A model generated the notes under the pieces. It made no database searches, was not told the DNA's origin, and saw only the letters and a list, made by a program, of their open reading frames with translations. Shown here in pieces: positions 42,430 to 55,533 of a stretch of 64,000 nucleotides of DNA (the stretch's first letter is position 1; each line of letters begins with the position of its first letter). The position numbers and the translations under genes are program-made. This DNA comes from Dryocosmus kuriphilus (Eukaryota > Arthropoda > Insecta > Hymenoptera > Cynipidae): NCBI GenBank assembly GCA_038277395.1, contig CM076197.1, forward strand, positions 70,713,348-70,777,347, in the 5' to 3' direction.

Positions 42430-44340
42430 TTATTGTCTATTGGGATTGCATTTTATGTGAATCATCTCTGAGATCAATCTTTTATTATAGTTTGACTCGT
42501 GATCAACAATAATTGCGTCATCCCAATTAAATGTACGATTACAATTATTATGCTTATGCTTAACGATTACATTTTCACTATTTTTCATATTCTTATGTTC
42601 GAAATACGTTTTTTTAGAGCCCTTTTTGTTTCACCTATATATGATGCAAAACAATCGTGACAAGAAAATTTTTATACAACATTGGTTTCATCTCACTTAG
42701 CATATTAGTATTTTCTTTGCCTAATCTGATAACAGAGCTTAACCTTTTTTTAACTGAAGGGATCGAGTAATATTGTACTGTTTTCGAAACGCTGATAAAT
42801 GGTAAAATTTTCCGTTAAAAGGTAAATAAACTTTCGGAAGGCGATATCTAATCTTAATATGGTCGCAATAAAATTAAGTGGATAATCATTGTTCAATAAA
42901 AATTGTTTGATTTTTGTTAATTATTATTGTGGAATTTTTTATGAGATAATAATATCGCTCAGTCAACCAAATTGTAATAGGAATTGAAAATGTTAATACT
43001 AGAATGAACGTTTTCTTTGTGTATACATAAAATGGTGCCACCAACGTATCGATAATAAAAAATGGGACTGCAATTGTGGATAGTTTTCAATTTTTTCAAA
43101 CAATCATTTTCCAAATAATCCATCACAATATCCGCAAACATAGGTGAAATCAGCAAACCCACCGGTGCGCCGAATATTTGTTGATAGAAATCATTGTCAA
43201 CACTGAAAAAGGTGTTTTCATACAAAAGTTTCGTACATTATATCTTCAAACGGAATTTTACAATTTTGATTGATATTAACAAATCTTCTATCTAAACTAT
43301 CAAGAACTAAACTGCATGGGACGTTGGTAAATAACGAGCTAACATCAAGTGAAAGAAAACACATGGTCATCATTTAATGTGACATTAAAAAAAATTTTTT
43401 AAGTTCAAAACGAGTGTCAGTTTGTGATTTTGGAACCTTAATGTCTTTTTTTGAATCTTTGTAGATTTCTTTTGCCAAGAAATGTGTGGAACTGTCCATA
43501 ACATTTTGGCAAAACAGTGTCAGTCAAAGTGAGGTAATTTTAATGGCACATAAATATAATACAAACATTTATTATCATTCGAATTTCTAAGAATTTTGGA
43601 AGCATCTCGTGAATTATTTTTAGAGGGTTGGTTTTTAATTTGATATAAGAGAAGGTATCAGATAAAAGACTATGCATCTTGGTGTAGTAATCAGATTTCT
43701 TAAGACACACCGTGATATTCCCTTTGTCAACATTATTAAAAAGAATTTCTGGATTATTTTTCAAAAACATTCTTGTAGATTTTAGTTTTTTAGCAAAAAT
43801 TCCATCTTCTTTATGGATGTGAAGATGTTTATCTTTTAAAGCATTGCTAATATTGTTTGTCACTTTTTCTCTAATTTCGTTTTTAATGTTATTATTAATT
43901 TCTAAATATTGAAGGGTTGATTCTGAATCTTTAGTGGTTTCAATATAACTTCTTGTTTTGAAAAATTTTATAGGGAACAGTATATTTTGGACCCAATGAT
44001 ACGACATCAATAACATCATTCAGTATTTCAACTTCTTTTATATTTTTAAACCAGCATTATTATGATTCTGCATATTAGACAATAAAACTTCGAATTTCTT
44101 TGCTTGTAATTCATTCTGTTTTTTGCTAATACTTTTGGAATTTCAGTTCCGAAAGACGAAAGAATTCATGGGTAGTAATATCATCTAAGCTCAAATCTAA
44201 AATTTGTTTTTTGATATTGGCCAGTGCCTTTTTAAAAAAATTAATATGGAAATTGATATCACGATTAGACAATTTCCAGAGTCTCCAAGCATAATGATTA
44301 TTTAAAATGTTAAAATTTTTTTTGCCAGTTTTACTATAAA
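42430..44340 (-). pseudogene. Penelope-like retroelement with GIY-YIG endonuclease, decayed
   Basis: Minus-strand coding blocks in several frames. N-terminal NRDINFHINFFKKALANIKK (about 44,210-44,275). Then FLKNNPEILFNNVDKGNITV (about 43,720-43,780). Then reverse transcriptase LDVSSLFTNVPCSLV (about 43,300-43,345) and FYQQIFGAPVGLLISPMFAD (about 43,130-43,195). The catalytic region reads YYRYVGGTI (about 43,035), where an active enzyme has YVDD. Downstream, CHDCFASYIGETKRALKKRI (about 42,605-42,665) is a GIY-YIG endonuclease start, as in endonuclease-bearing Penelope elements. Frameshifts and the loss of both catalytic Asp residues make it inactive. Confidence 0.85.
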
Positions 44341-44878
44341 AAGAAACATATTTTTGTCGCTGAATAAAATTTGAAAAACGATAAAAAAAACTACCGACTG
44401 AATTCTATCTCATCACTAAATCGCAAATTGACAAATATTGCGAACAACATTAAACAAAAATACCGAACTTTAATAAAAAAAATCTGCCCGCTTCACGGTC
44501 ACATTCTCATCGCGCGTTTCGCGCGGAGTATGAGCGCGTCTGTTGGCACTCGCGCTTCGCGCTCGATAGATTATTCACCTCGCGCTACGCGCTCGGTGTT
44601 TATGGATCGTATAAACCTTTAAATTAAAAATTACAAAAGAAATTATTTTACTTAAGGTTCTATCGCCCTTAAGGAACACATTCTCATCATGACACTTGCG
44701 CTTCGAGCTCGATAATTACATTTTTTTAAAACACATTGTAGATGGTAAAGCTGTTGGTGATTTTCCAAATTTTCAAAGTACAGGATTTCGATTCTTAAAA
44801 GTAAAACGATGAGTCTTATTAATAAATTTTGTAGCTCTTTCCAAGGTGAACAATTCTGCTTGTTAATATTTCCTCATA

Positions 44879-46165
44879 CGAGGCACGTCCAGAAAGTAAG
44901 TGTACTCAATTTATGTAGGCTTAAAAAAAAATGTATAAAAACAAAAACATAGTTGGTTACACTAGTACATATGCAAGTTATTTTTCGACATAGTCACCAT
45001 CCCTCTCGATGCAAGTAGTGAGCCGCGGGATCAATTTTTGTATGCCTGCCTCGAAGAAGTCTCCCGCCAGCTCTTTCGCCCACTTCTCCACCTCCCCCTT
45101 CACCTTCTCGTCCGTTTAAAACTTGTTTCCACTCATGTGCACCTTCAGGGAAGTGAAGAGATGGAAATCTGAAGGGGCCAGGTCAGGGGAATACGGGGGG
45201 TGGTTCAAAACGTCCCATCCAAAAGAGTCCAGGAGTTGCTTCGTGGCGTTGGCCGTGTGAGGTTTGGCATTGTCATGCAGCAGGCAGACTCCCTTCGTCA
45301 GCATGCCCCTCCTTTTATTCTGAATCGCCCTTTTCAATTTTTTCAGCGTCTCATAGTATCTTGCCGCGTTGATGGTCTCCCCGTGAGGCAGATATTCAAT
45401 CAAAATTATGCCTTTATGGTCCCAAAACACGGATGCCATTATTTTTTTGGCTGAAATTGTGGTTTTGAATTTCTCGGCGGAGGGTGACAAGGTGTGGCGC
45501 CATTGTTGAGACTGCCTCTTAGTTTCAGGCGTGTATTGGGCAACCCAAGTTTCGTCTCCAGTAACAATAGAGTAGAGAAAATCATTGCCTTCGCGTTCGT
45601 AGCGCTCCAAAGACTCTTTGGAGCTCTGCACTCGTTTCAACTTGTGCTGTTCAGTCAGCTGTTTTGGGACCCACCTCGCAGACAATTTCCGATATCCGAG
45701 AGTTTCTGTGACTTTTTCGTGTAACAGGGATCTGGAGATTTGCGGAAACATCGCAGAAAGATCATCTAATGTCAATCTGCGATCGTCACGGACCGCAATC
45801 TCGATTTTTTCTACAAGTTCGTCAGTTACAATTGAAGGTCTTCCGCTCCTCTGATCGTCATGCACGGAAGTACGGCCATTTTTAAATTTGCGACACCACT
45901 TGTACACACACGTACGATTCATAGCTCCATTACCGTAAACAGTTTTCACCTCATTATAAATCTAAACTGGAGCTTTTCCCTTCACAACGAGGTAGCGAAT
46001 GACGGCACGAATTTCGCACATGGCGGGAGATACGATCGACATTTTTCGCGAGAGATGCTACTGCGTCAAGAGTTTTCAACACACTAACCTCGGATTGGTC
46101 TCGTTTTGAAGGGGAGGGGTCAGGCTACGCGGCAGTGTTGCCAACATATCGAAAAAGTATTCCCT
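44879..46165 (-). mobile_element. Mariner (DD34D) transposon copy
   Basis: The left end CGAGGCACGTCCAGAAAGTAAG directly follows a TA dinucleotide (44,877-44,878). The transposase lies on the minus strand. The expected inverted copy of the left end is not recognisable on the right; sequence near 46,140-46,165 rejoins family X, so the right boundary is approximate and the right terminus may be deleted or replaced. Confidence 0.7.
44978..46042 (-). pseudogene. Mariner transposase, two in-frame stops
   Basis: A continuous frame of 354 codons from the ATG at 46,042 to the TAA at 44,978, the usual mariner length. It is interrupted by TAG at codon 27 (45,962-45,964) and TAA at 45,116-45,118. It shows the N-terminal HTH region, RWVPKQLTEQHK, then catalytic residues in VTGDETWV, LLHDNAKPHT and PDLAPSD, the last two Asp residues 34 residues apart (DD34D). 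FHLFTSLKVHMSG follows. Apart from the stops all signatures are present, so the copy is fairly young. It cannot make full-length enzyme. Confidence 0.88.
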
Positions 46166-46804
46166 ACAGCTTTATATTTCATAACATATTTCACGAATAA
46201 CTCAAAAACTACGCGTCTGCTCAAAAAAATGATAGAGAGCAAATTTGTAGATCTTTTTGAGGCGAACAACTTTGTTTATTATTATTTTTCCGTATCTTCC
46301 ATAGTTTGGCGGGAAATTTGAAATCTTTCATTTTTAATAACGTTTTATCGATTAAAACAAAAACCATGCATTTTATCAAAAAATGGTTAAAACAAAATTT
46401 GTAGATTTTTTTGAGATGAACAATTTTACTTTGTTACATTTTTTTTGTATCTCTCATAGTTTAGCCGAAAAAATGGATTTGAAACCGTGAAAACCGTTTT
46501 TGATGGATAAAACCATAACCGTTGGTCAAAAATCGCTGGTTAACGAACTCGTCCTTTCTTTTTATCCCCTAAAGAAGTGTACCAAAGTGCAATCGAATCC
46601 GATTAGTCCTTCGAAAGTTATCGTGGGAACAGACTCCAACGACTCCAACGACAACAACGACGACGACAACAGACAGACAGACACCGTCGTAAAAAAACCG
46701 TTTTTTCGGATTCAGGAGGTCTCAAAACGTGGAGATTTCATGAAATCCGCGAAAGTCAAATTTTACATAAATCTAATACTGTCTTTGATGAGAATGTAAA
46801 AAGA

Positions 46805-47188
46805 CACTTCTGTCATCATAATTAGTAACTAATAATTATATAACATTAAAGTTTAGTTGAAAGGTTGAAAGAAACACAAAAACGACAAAAATACTTGTAC
46901 GCGGAGATTATATGCACTTGTCAAATCGCTTATTGTAAATCGCTCCATTGCATATCACCAAATCGCGTTATCGCGCGCAGTGGGTATGCACCCTAAAGTG
47001 CACCCCCTGCGCGCGATGACGCGATAGACGATGCGCGATTTGGCGATACACGATTTGGCGTTACGCGATGGAGCGATTTGACAAATTCACATAACCTCCG
47101 CTTGCAAGTATTTTTGTCGTTTATGTGTTTCTTTCAACTAAATTTTGATATTACACAATTTGTAGTTACTAATTATGACAGAAGTTTT
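46805..47188. mobile_element. Long foldback (hairpin) element rich in GCGAT
   Basis: Arms of about 180 bp (ACTTCTGTCAT...GCGCGCAG and its approximate inverse CTGCGCGC...ATGACAGAAGT) flank a ~20-bp loop with TGGGTATGCACCCTAAAGTG. The inner arms have many GCGAT/ATCGC words. Arm identity by eye is about 80%. It is inserted at the terminal end of family X copy 11. No coding capacity. Confidence 0.65.
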
Positions 47189-48525
47189 TTTCTTTTTTAC
47201 TCAAATTCGGTATTTTTATTTATTTTTGTTCGCATTATTTATTTATTTGTCAGTTTGCGATTTCGTGGTGAGATAGAATTCAGTTCTATCCGTTCTGTCT
47301 CACCGCGTTTTTCTTGCGACGGAAGTAGATATGACGCCACACTTGCTCGCGAATCGCTATGGACCATGCGAATCGCCCATCGCAGAATCGCGACCAGTCT
47401 TTATGCACCCTAAGATTTCTCATTTGTGTAATTTTGACTGAAACCAAAGATGATCTGAAACTTTGTGAAATGTATGAGAAGACATAAGCTACGTTTTTAA
47501 TCTCGTTCGATGTAAATCGGTTGAAGATTAATCCGATTCAATCCGAACTTAATCTGAATGAATGCGAACCAAATTTCCAATACAAATGAATCCGATTTAA
47601 TACGAATTCGGATTCATTCGGTTTGAAAGTTTAGTTTAGATCAATCCGAGATCGGATTCATTCGGATTGAACATTTGGTTAAAGATTAACATTTTTTCGC
47701 ATTGCTTCGGAATGAAGTGCATTTGGGTGGACACAGATATTGGAATGAATCTGAATAGTCTGCACTGGACCGGATTGAATTCCAATCCGAAACGTTCGCC
47801 AGAAATGTTTTAGAATTATCCAGAATTTTATATATAACATTTTAGAATCTTCAAGAACATTTGAAAATATTCCAAAATAGTTTATTCTGAAATACTTTCC
47901 CTTATAAAAAAAAAAATGGTTGGACCCGATTGACCCCATTGTTTCATAATAAGAAGCAGCATTGAAATCGATTAATTTAATCGAATTTAATTGGGTAATA
48001 ATACCTTTTGAATTCAATTAAATAAATCGGGTTTATGTGGTGTTCTTTGTCAGGGACAATGGGATCAATTGGTCCCAATCAGGTCTAATGAACGATGAAT
48101 CGGGTCCTTTTAAAGAAGGGATTACAATATTCGAAATTGAAGAATGTTCTCTAACGTTGTAAAATTTTTCAGAATTTTCCAAAATGCTTTAGTGTCGTAA
48201 ATTTTAAGAGCTGTTTTAAATTAAAACATTTTACAATATTAATACGCAACTTCTATCAGAATCGCGCAGTTGCTTTATATAAACTGAAAACAAGAATGTA
48301 TGCGGGTTTCTTAAATTTGTGAAGAACATACGCAATAGATGATTGATAAACATTGTTCAAGGTTTCTCATTTCTGAAGTCAATTCTCAATCTTAAAAGAA
48401 TAAAATGAAGAACAAGTAGATTATCTTCGAGTATTTACACGTACAGCAAGAGGAAAACAATGTTTATTTTCAATATCTCTTTTTCAGTGGATATATTTAT
48501 GTTATTATATTTCTAAACATTTTTA
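47189..48525. other. Non-coding stretch with degenerate repeats
   Basis: TTTATGCACCCTAAG near 47,400 echoes the loop of the adjacent foldback, hinting at a second related terminus. From 47,510 to 47,680 ATTCGGATTCATTCGG-like words recur imperfectly. The remainder is AT-rich. I see no gene. Confidence 0.4.
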
Positions 48526-48990
48526 CTACACCCTACTGAAAATATACGGGCGTTTACGGACGTCTTTAGGGCCGTAAATTACGGCGGTCGTCTTCACGTG
48601 TGTCATTCGGACGTAATTATTTATTATTTTATTATCATATTTGTATTATATTTATTGTACGCGAACACGACTTGCATTAGAAATATTTTCAAGTCTGTAA
48701 AAGTGATACTTTTTAAGTTTGCAAAGTTTCGAGGATGCTTATTAGTTTCCACTGGAATTTCTAACTTATTTAGAAATTCGCTAAGGGATTTTAGGAGATT
48801 AGTCGTTGGAAATTAGCAAACTTATTCGAATAACGTATGAGATCAAAAGAATGAATGTTACATGGCCAATTCCTCTAAAGTCTCTAAATAATGAATAACA
48901 AGAATATAATAAATAAATACGTCCGTAATAATGTCCGTAAAAATTACCATCTTTACGGTTTTAATTTCACGGACGTTTTTTATAGTGGTA
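48526..48990. mobile_element. MITE-like element with imperfect inverted ends
   Basis: The left end (CCCTACTGAAAATATACGGG) and right end (inverse reads CCACTATAAAAAACGTCCGT) are similar and continue into ACGGACGT/TTTACGG words on both sides. About 465 bp with no coding frame. Confidence 0.45.
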
Positions 48991-49035
48991 AATACAGAAA
49001 AAATAGCAAATAGGTCAATAATATATTTTTTTTAG

Positions 49036-49401
49036 CAGGATCAACGCTGCAATAAGGTAAAGTATGTGCAGGGCAGTTAGAAGTATGCATATTGATTACC
49101 AAATTATTTTTACATTTATTATATATTCATTTCATAAATTTTGTGCAGGATTTTAATTACAAACATATATTTTCAGAAGAGGTGTTTGGGATGTGAAATA
49201 TCGTTTACCATCTGGGACCATCCTGGAATGTTAATCTATATGTCTGTCATATCTTCAACCCTAGTGAGTCGCAAAAAAGGGTTAAAACTACAAGATGCCA
49301 TGCCAACCGTGGGACTTATCAACCATAACAAAAAACGCACGTGCATAGAAGCTCGTTCGACGCGTTTGCCTGGTGGCTGGTACCATGTAAAAAAAAAATA
49401 A
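49036..49401 (+). other. Possible small exons, unrecognised
   Basis: TTTTTTTAGCAG precedes an 18-nt open segment ending AATAAG and GTAAAG (about 49,037-49,060). A second acceptor-like TATTTTCAG (49,166-49,174) precedes a frame open to 49,401. The minus strand is also open over much of this stretch. I recognise no domain, so this may be chance. It is the only candidate coding material in the 600 bp upstream of the EF-hand gene. Confidence 0.2.
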
Positions 49402-49572
49402 GTAATGGAAGTTGTTAAAGCGCTTGCGCGAAGAGAGCGTCGTTCACGATACAAAAAAGGGCCCAGCTTCGTGTTTATGTTTAGTTTTGAACCAGCGCTT
49501 GAATCGTGTGTTGGACGAAGTGCATGTTCTTGAAATTGTGGAAATAATTTTTTTTGGTGACATTGAAGAAAC

Positions 49573-52500
49573 ATGGCAACTACTTTTCTGAGGATGGGAC
49601 TACGTTCCGTTGTTTCAAAAGGGATTTTTGAAAAAAGATCCGTATCTTCGATTGGAAACGCTTTCGTAGAAACTGAACAGCGCCATGTGCGTCAAATACC
49701 GGAATTTCAGGTAACTTTTTTAATTTTTGATGATTTTTTCTTAAATTTTCTTAGTTAATTAATTCAATAACTGATCATCAAAACGATCAAAACCCATGCA
49801 TTCAAGGAAGAAATTGTTTCTTGAAATCAAAAGTTTTGTTGATGTGTATGTCATAACTTTCTATTACAATTTACATTCTGACGCTCCCTTGTCGAAACAA
49901 AATGACTGGAGAATGACCGAAAAATGTCAGCCAGCTATTTTTCAGTCATTTTTATACCTGTATTTAACGTAAATATTTTATTAGAAAGAATAAAATATCA
50001 GTTTTATAATATTAAAGTTACCTACTTTCAATTTATTTATTATTTTGTTTTTATTAAAAATTTTAAATAAATTTGTTTTTATTTATAATTTTTTTATTTA
50101 TTTTTTATTTATTTATGAAAAGGATGAAACCCTTTTATGGTTTTTAAAGGACATTTTGTTGATTGCAGTTTTGGAACCGCTATGAAGCCATATATAAACG
50201 TCCCTAAAAACGACCAGACATTATCTAGACATGAAATCATAATACCTTAAAATGACTGAATTTGTTCCGACATTTTCCTGTTATTTCCTGCATATCCCGT
50301 TATCCTGCATTCCTGTATATTTGTTCATAAAGTCTAGGGCAAGAGCATTAATTCTTGGCACCCTTAGCCCAATTATTGGCATGCCAAAAACTGAAGTGAA
50401 TTTAATTAATTTTGGAGAAATATATTATAATTGCACTGAATAGAAAATGTTTCCTTTACATGTGAAACTGATAGAATTAAATTATTAAAGGAAAAACAAG
50501 TTAAACAGTTATATTCTCATACAGTTAGAGAGGGGTGCCAAGAATTGGGTATGTTACCCTACGGAAAACATGTTTTGAAATTGTTTTTAAATTAAAGCCT
50601 ACGATTTTGGATAATATGTCGACCGCAATATGTTAAAGTAAAATGAGAATATACCCTTTTTTGGTTTTCAATTTATATATGTAAATTGACGTTAAGTCGT
50701 CTGGGTGCCATCTATTTATTCATTTCTTCACCTTCGATAAATGCAGAAAAAAAACTACTTTCGGCCTTGCAACTCTTGTTGCTACCCGCATAAAAATGAA
50801 AAAAATTCAAGGCTCACGGAGAGTTGCAAAGCCCGTGGCGAAGCCTCTAAGAAGACATATGTTTTATTTTGTTTCGTATAGGGTAACGTGGGAAGTTCAA
50901 GACAAACTACTGGTACTTTAATAATTATATATTCATAATCGTACAATGATCCCTGGTTATATAAATAAAAATATTTGCATTAAGAGTTAAATGAATATAA
51001 AATTCCTATTTATAAAATACAAACTATAGAATAGAGTAGTAGGCGCTAGATTAGAAGACTAGAAAGGGTAGATAAGAAGAAGTACAACAAAGACGAAAAT
51101 ACAGGTAGAATGAAAACCACCTGCTGGTCCGAATCGGGCGGCCGGTTTTACGATGCAAACAATAATCTAGTTTAGAAGTTCGTAATATAATTGAAAATCG
51201 TATTGTTGACAATTCAATATTATATAAGATTATACCATAATGATTAATTCTGTATTAGGAATTGATTGACATCACTTTGATTGAGATAAAGTCCTGAATT
51301 TATTTGAAAATATCGAGGAAATGATTGAACTTAGCAGAGAGATTATAGATTATGTAGTAGGAGTGTTTGGATCAGATTATAGTACATGGGTCTACGTGAC
51401 TAATAGCAGGTGCAGATTTTATGTGTGTATAATGTGATGGAGGTTCATCAGACCCCCTCCCCGGTAAGAAGGCTTGAATACAAAAGAATTATAAAATTCT
51501 TGATTTCAACGTAAAAGTGAAATTTTTCTGTCTTATTTAAAACCTGATTCTTCCACCATGCCAATCTGCAAGGGAACAATAGATTTGTCAGAATTTTAAT
51601 TCCCTTCAATTCGCCTAGCGGCAGTAACGTCTGTCCTAATATTTTCTATTCAGTGATAAGAACATAGTTTTCATTTATTTAATTCCGTCTAGTTCCGTTC
51701 AAAAATATTTTGTCATTTATTGTTTTTGACATAATTATTTAGTAAAAAACTTTCAAAAACACTAAATTCATCAAACTACGTCTTTAGGATTGACTTGTGT
51801 TGAAATAGTCAAGATTTAAAGTAATTTTTAAATTTATTTATCATGATATTATTTTTTTTCCCATGAAGCAATTTGAATAAAACGAAGTTGTTAATAGTAA
51901 ACTAATGCATTTGTATGCAAAATCCTACGAGATTTTTCAAATTTCATGATTCTATAGTGTTTTTTATGCAAATATTATATTCCATTTATTAATTATTTTG
52001 TGGTTATGTTTGACAATGTCAAACACACAGGAGAACGACATAGAAATGGATTGCATTTGACTTTTTCTGTTCCCGCTGGTGGTATAAGAGACGAAAGGAA
52101 AAATCAGGTGTTGAAAAGAATTAAAACTTTTAATCCCATTCCAATGCAAGCCTTGTTACCGGGTCTCTTTTTGGTAAACTTTAACAAGAACAAATTTCCA
52201 CGGGAGTGTTGATGGTTTAATAGTGAAATATTGTTTATTATCACATTCTCATCACAATGAGAAGGGATTAGTTTTATGTGAAAACTGACTTTCGCGGATT
52301 TCATGCAATCACGACGTTTCGAGGCTCCCTGAATCCGAAAAAAAAACATGTTTTACGTTGGTATCTGTCTGTTGTGTTGTATGTTAGCACGATAACTTCG
52401 AAAGACTAAATCGGATTGAATTGCGCTTTCGCACATTTACTTTAGGCCTAAAAAGAAAGATCGAGTTCAACCAGCGTTTTTTGACCAACGGTTCTGGTTT

Positions 52501-55500
52501 TATCCATCGAAAATGCTTTTTAAAAATCAAACATTCAATTTTCCGCCCAAACTATGCGAGCTACGAAAAAAATGTTAAGGTAACAAGTTGTTCATCTCAA
52601 AAACATCTACAAATTTCCTGTATATCATTTTTTTATAAGAAGCACATATAATTATTTAACAATTAAAGTTGCTTTAAAATGTTCTTTAACTTTTAACTGT
52701 TCAATTTATATTCTCTTGATGGCACTTTCTTTTAATTATATTTGTATTATCTGCCCCATTTCAGTGTGATATTAAATGAGGAGGAAATAAGTACCGTTTC
52801 GGTCATTGGCCTTTACGCAATGCGCATATTATGGAATGTTTACACAAAATAAAAATGCAGCAAGCTATGGCGTACATGTGGTACATGTTTGTAAATAAAA
52901 AGCAGACAGTGTAATTACCATAATTACTACTTAGCATGTATTGTTTTTATTTGCAGAATTATTTATAAATAATATTCCATATTTAAATTGTTTAAAGCAA
53001 TAGGGGTCGAAAATACAGTGAGAAAGTTTTCATATTTTTGTAGGAAGATGATGGTGTATTTTGAAATTTGTATTTAGATTGAAGTAAATTTACTCGAGTA
53101 AATTTATTTATTAAATAACTTAAAGATGTATGAAATCCTGGGTTTTTATTCATTGTATTGAAAAATCTGATCTGGTAGATTTGATTAAAGAAAATAAGAA
53201 CTGGGAAAAGGGGATTCATGAGGGTATAATTTTCTTTATTCTGAACAAAGGACCCTTGCAATTCTGTTTGGGTCGATTTCACACAGCTGTTGAGTCTCTT
53301 CGATCGAATAAAATTTATAAATTCAGTCGCAGTTACATGTCTGGAACAAGTCCATCGGGTGAATGTAGTACATTGAACTTACCTGTGTAATATTTTCGCA
53401 TAGTAACATAAAAACTGTTAGCACAAAGTCTAGATAAGTGTAACGTAAACATAAAAAATAAATGTTTATCTCTTCTCGAGAAGTTTTGAAAATTCAGAAA
53501 ATGTTCTGAATTCGAGACATAAGCTAGAAAATTTACCAATCTTAATTTAAGACTGGAATTGTGATGCCACAATTTTTTTAAACTTAACTGTCGAATTTAC
53601 TTTAATATTAAAAAAAAATAGTTCTGTTATTAATTTCTAATTTAATTTCTTTCATTTTAGTTCTGTTATTAATACCAGATTTATAATAATTTTAATTCTC
53701 TCAAATGTATGGGTTTTGATAGTTTTTAAACAATATTATATAAGAATCTAAAGATAATCTGTTGTGGAATTTAAAACAAATTGTATTTAATATTTTCCAG
53801 TTTGATATGTCAAAACGTTATATGAGCGGCAAACGAGGTGTTCACCATTCAAGAGCCACAGCGTCCTTGGATGAGGAAAGCGAAAGCGACGACGATAGCG
53901 ACGACGAATCAGACAGGGTAGGTCAAAAAGTCAAGATTATATAAAAAATAATAATATGTTTTTCTTATCTAAGTATTAACAAAGTAATGAATAGAGAACG
54001 CTTTTGCACCTCATTTAACATCTCAATCAATTGAATAAAATTCAGTCTCCGATCTGAAAAAAGGAGAGAGTATTTTGCAGACGAAAGTTTCTGTTGGCCT
54101 ATAAATTAATCATGAGAAGTATACACAAACCGCTGCATTGATACATATTGGCAGAAGTCTGATCATTCTTGAATTACCATTTGTACATTTACGTGTGCGA
54201 CGTTGTAAATGTCCTTCGCCTGATCGTTTTCTTGGTAGAACATAAAGATATTATGTCAAATATGTTACTGCATTTTTATAAATGAAGAGAGTTAATCGGA
54301 TTATATATTTTTCATTAAAATAAAATGCTTATTCGGCAAAGCGAAACTTACTATCTTTTTGTGCCAAGGCCACTTGAGTTATTGCAACGGAAGCTGTAGA
54401 TTATGTTCTGTTTGTATAATGCAAAAAATTTATTTAATTTTTTTACTATTTGAAAAAAAATGTTCGAATTTTTAATTAAATTTTAATAGTAATTTTTTAA
54501 TTATATTTTTAATATCTACTGATTTTTGCAATATCATTTTTTCAAAGTTAAATGACAAATTCTGTTTTAAACTGTAAAGCTTACAAATACAAATACAAGC
54601 TTACAAATAACAGAATATTTATTTTCAAACCTATTTTTCTAATTTTTCGATATATTTAATCTCTTTTTCAGGCCGAGTCACAATTCTGGAGACGAAAAAT
54701 GCGAACCCTCCACAGTCATTTGGATGTGAACAAAGACGGCGTTATTAGTTACGATGACTTTATGCTTCTGGGAGAGAGGTTCGCGAATCTGGGACACTTG
54801 ACACAAGAAGAAAAGAAAGAATTCACACAAGTTCTTAATGTAAGGACCAATAAAACACATTAAAATATATCATTTTTGAAATATTTATTTAAACTAAATG
54901 AACTTTTTTCTTTTTCAGGATATGTGGGAAGAACAGTGGGGCGAAATAAGTCCTTACAATTTTGTTGGTGTTGAACAGTATCTTGAAAAAATGATACACG
55001 TTCTCGAAGACAAATCTCTGAAAAAAAAGTGTCACAACTTCCTTCCCTATCTTTTCAAAGTAAGATATTTAGTTAACAAAAAATTCCTCAAAATTAAATT
55101 TTAAAGATTAAATATCACCGACCTCAAAATATTGAGTATTAATTTAATAATTTCTTTTTAGGCTGTTGACAGAGACAACAGTGGAGAAATTACTGTGCAG
55201 GAGTTCCAATTATTTTTCGAGTGCTTGGGACTCACACATGATGTAAGTATTGCTATGAAAACTTATTTCGGATATAAATTAATGGTTTTATTGTGTAGAT
55301 TAAATTATTTCTTATTTCTATCTTTTACGATATGTTACATAACTACATCTGTAATAATACATATACGATTTATTTTCTTTTTTCAGCACGCTGTGGTCGC
55401 TTTTAGTCACATTGATCAAAATGACGATGGGAAAATTAATCTCAAAGAGTTTGTGAAACTAGGACGTGATTTCTTCGTTTCTCATGACCATTTAAAGCCC

Positions 55501-55533
55501 AGCAAATATTTCTGGGGACCACTAATTGACTGA
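49573..55533 (+). CDS. EF-hand sarcoplasmic calcium-binding protein / calexcitin relative (six exons)
   Basis: Exons 49,573-49,710; 53,801-53,917; 54,672-54,839; 54,919-55,059; 55,162-55,242; 55,387-55,533, total 263 residues, all introns GT-AG and phase 0. Canonical EF loops: DVNKDGVISYDD (exon 3), DRDNSGEITVQE (exon 5), DQNDDGKINLKE (exon 6). The site expected in exon 4 (around QWGEISPYNF) lacks the calcium ligands. The four-EF core (about 178 residues) matches the usual length of invertebrate sarcoplasmic calcium-binding proteins, which buffer cytosolic calcium in muscle and neurons. Exons 1-2 add 85 residues: a basic, acid-free start resembling a mitochondrial presequence, then a Ser/Asp/Glu-rich linker (DEESESDDDSDDESD). 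Methionine codons in exon 2 (MSKRYMSG) allow a shorter alternative product. Confidence 0.9.
49711..53800 (+). other. Intron 1 of the EF-hand gene (4.1 kb)
   Basis: Begins GTAACT and ends TTTTCCAG. Mostly AT-rich and without recognisable genes. It holds a family X fragment at 52,238-52,640. Short open frames at about 52,000-52,212 and 53,130-53,390 have no recognisable domains. Confidence 0.7.
52238..52640 (-). repeat. Family X fragment inside intron 1 (copy 12)
   Basis: Starts CACATTCTCATC with the usual GAAAACTGACTTTCGCGGAT, the TTTGACCAACGGTTCTGG block and part of an internal AT block. It is 3'-truncated and lacks the GC mini-hairpins. The (GTT)n tract is very short. Confidence 0.7.

Larger units (their letters stand above)
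44481..46800 (+). repeat. Family X copy 11, split by a mariner
   Basis: The GC end at 44,481 (GCCCGCTTCACGGTC, mutated hairpin) runs to 44,878. After the mariner, 46,166-46,800 completes the copy with a (GAC/AAC)n tract near 46,633-46,673 and terminal GATGAGAATGTAA. About 30 bp of family X are missing at the right mariner junction. Confidence 0.7.

Noticed and set aside
52000..52212. Possible coding exon inside intron 1 of the EF-hand gene
   Set aside because: Open for 70 codons but without recognisable domain, and not needed by the gene model, whose flanking exons join in phase 0.
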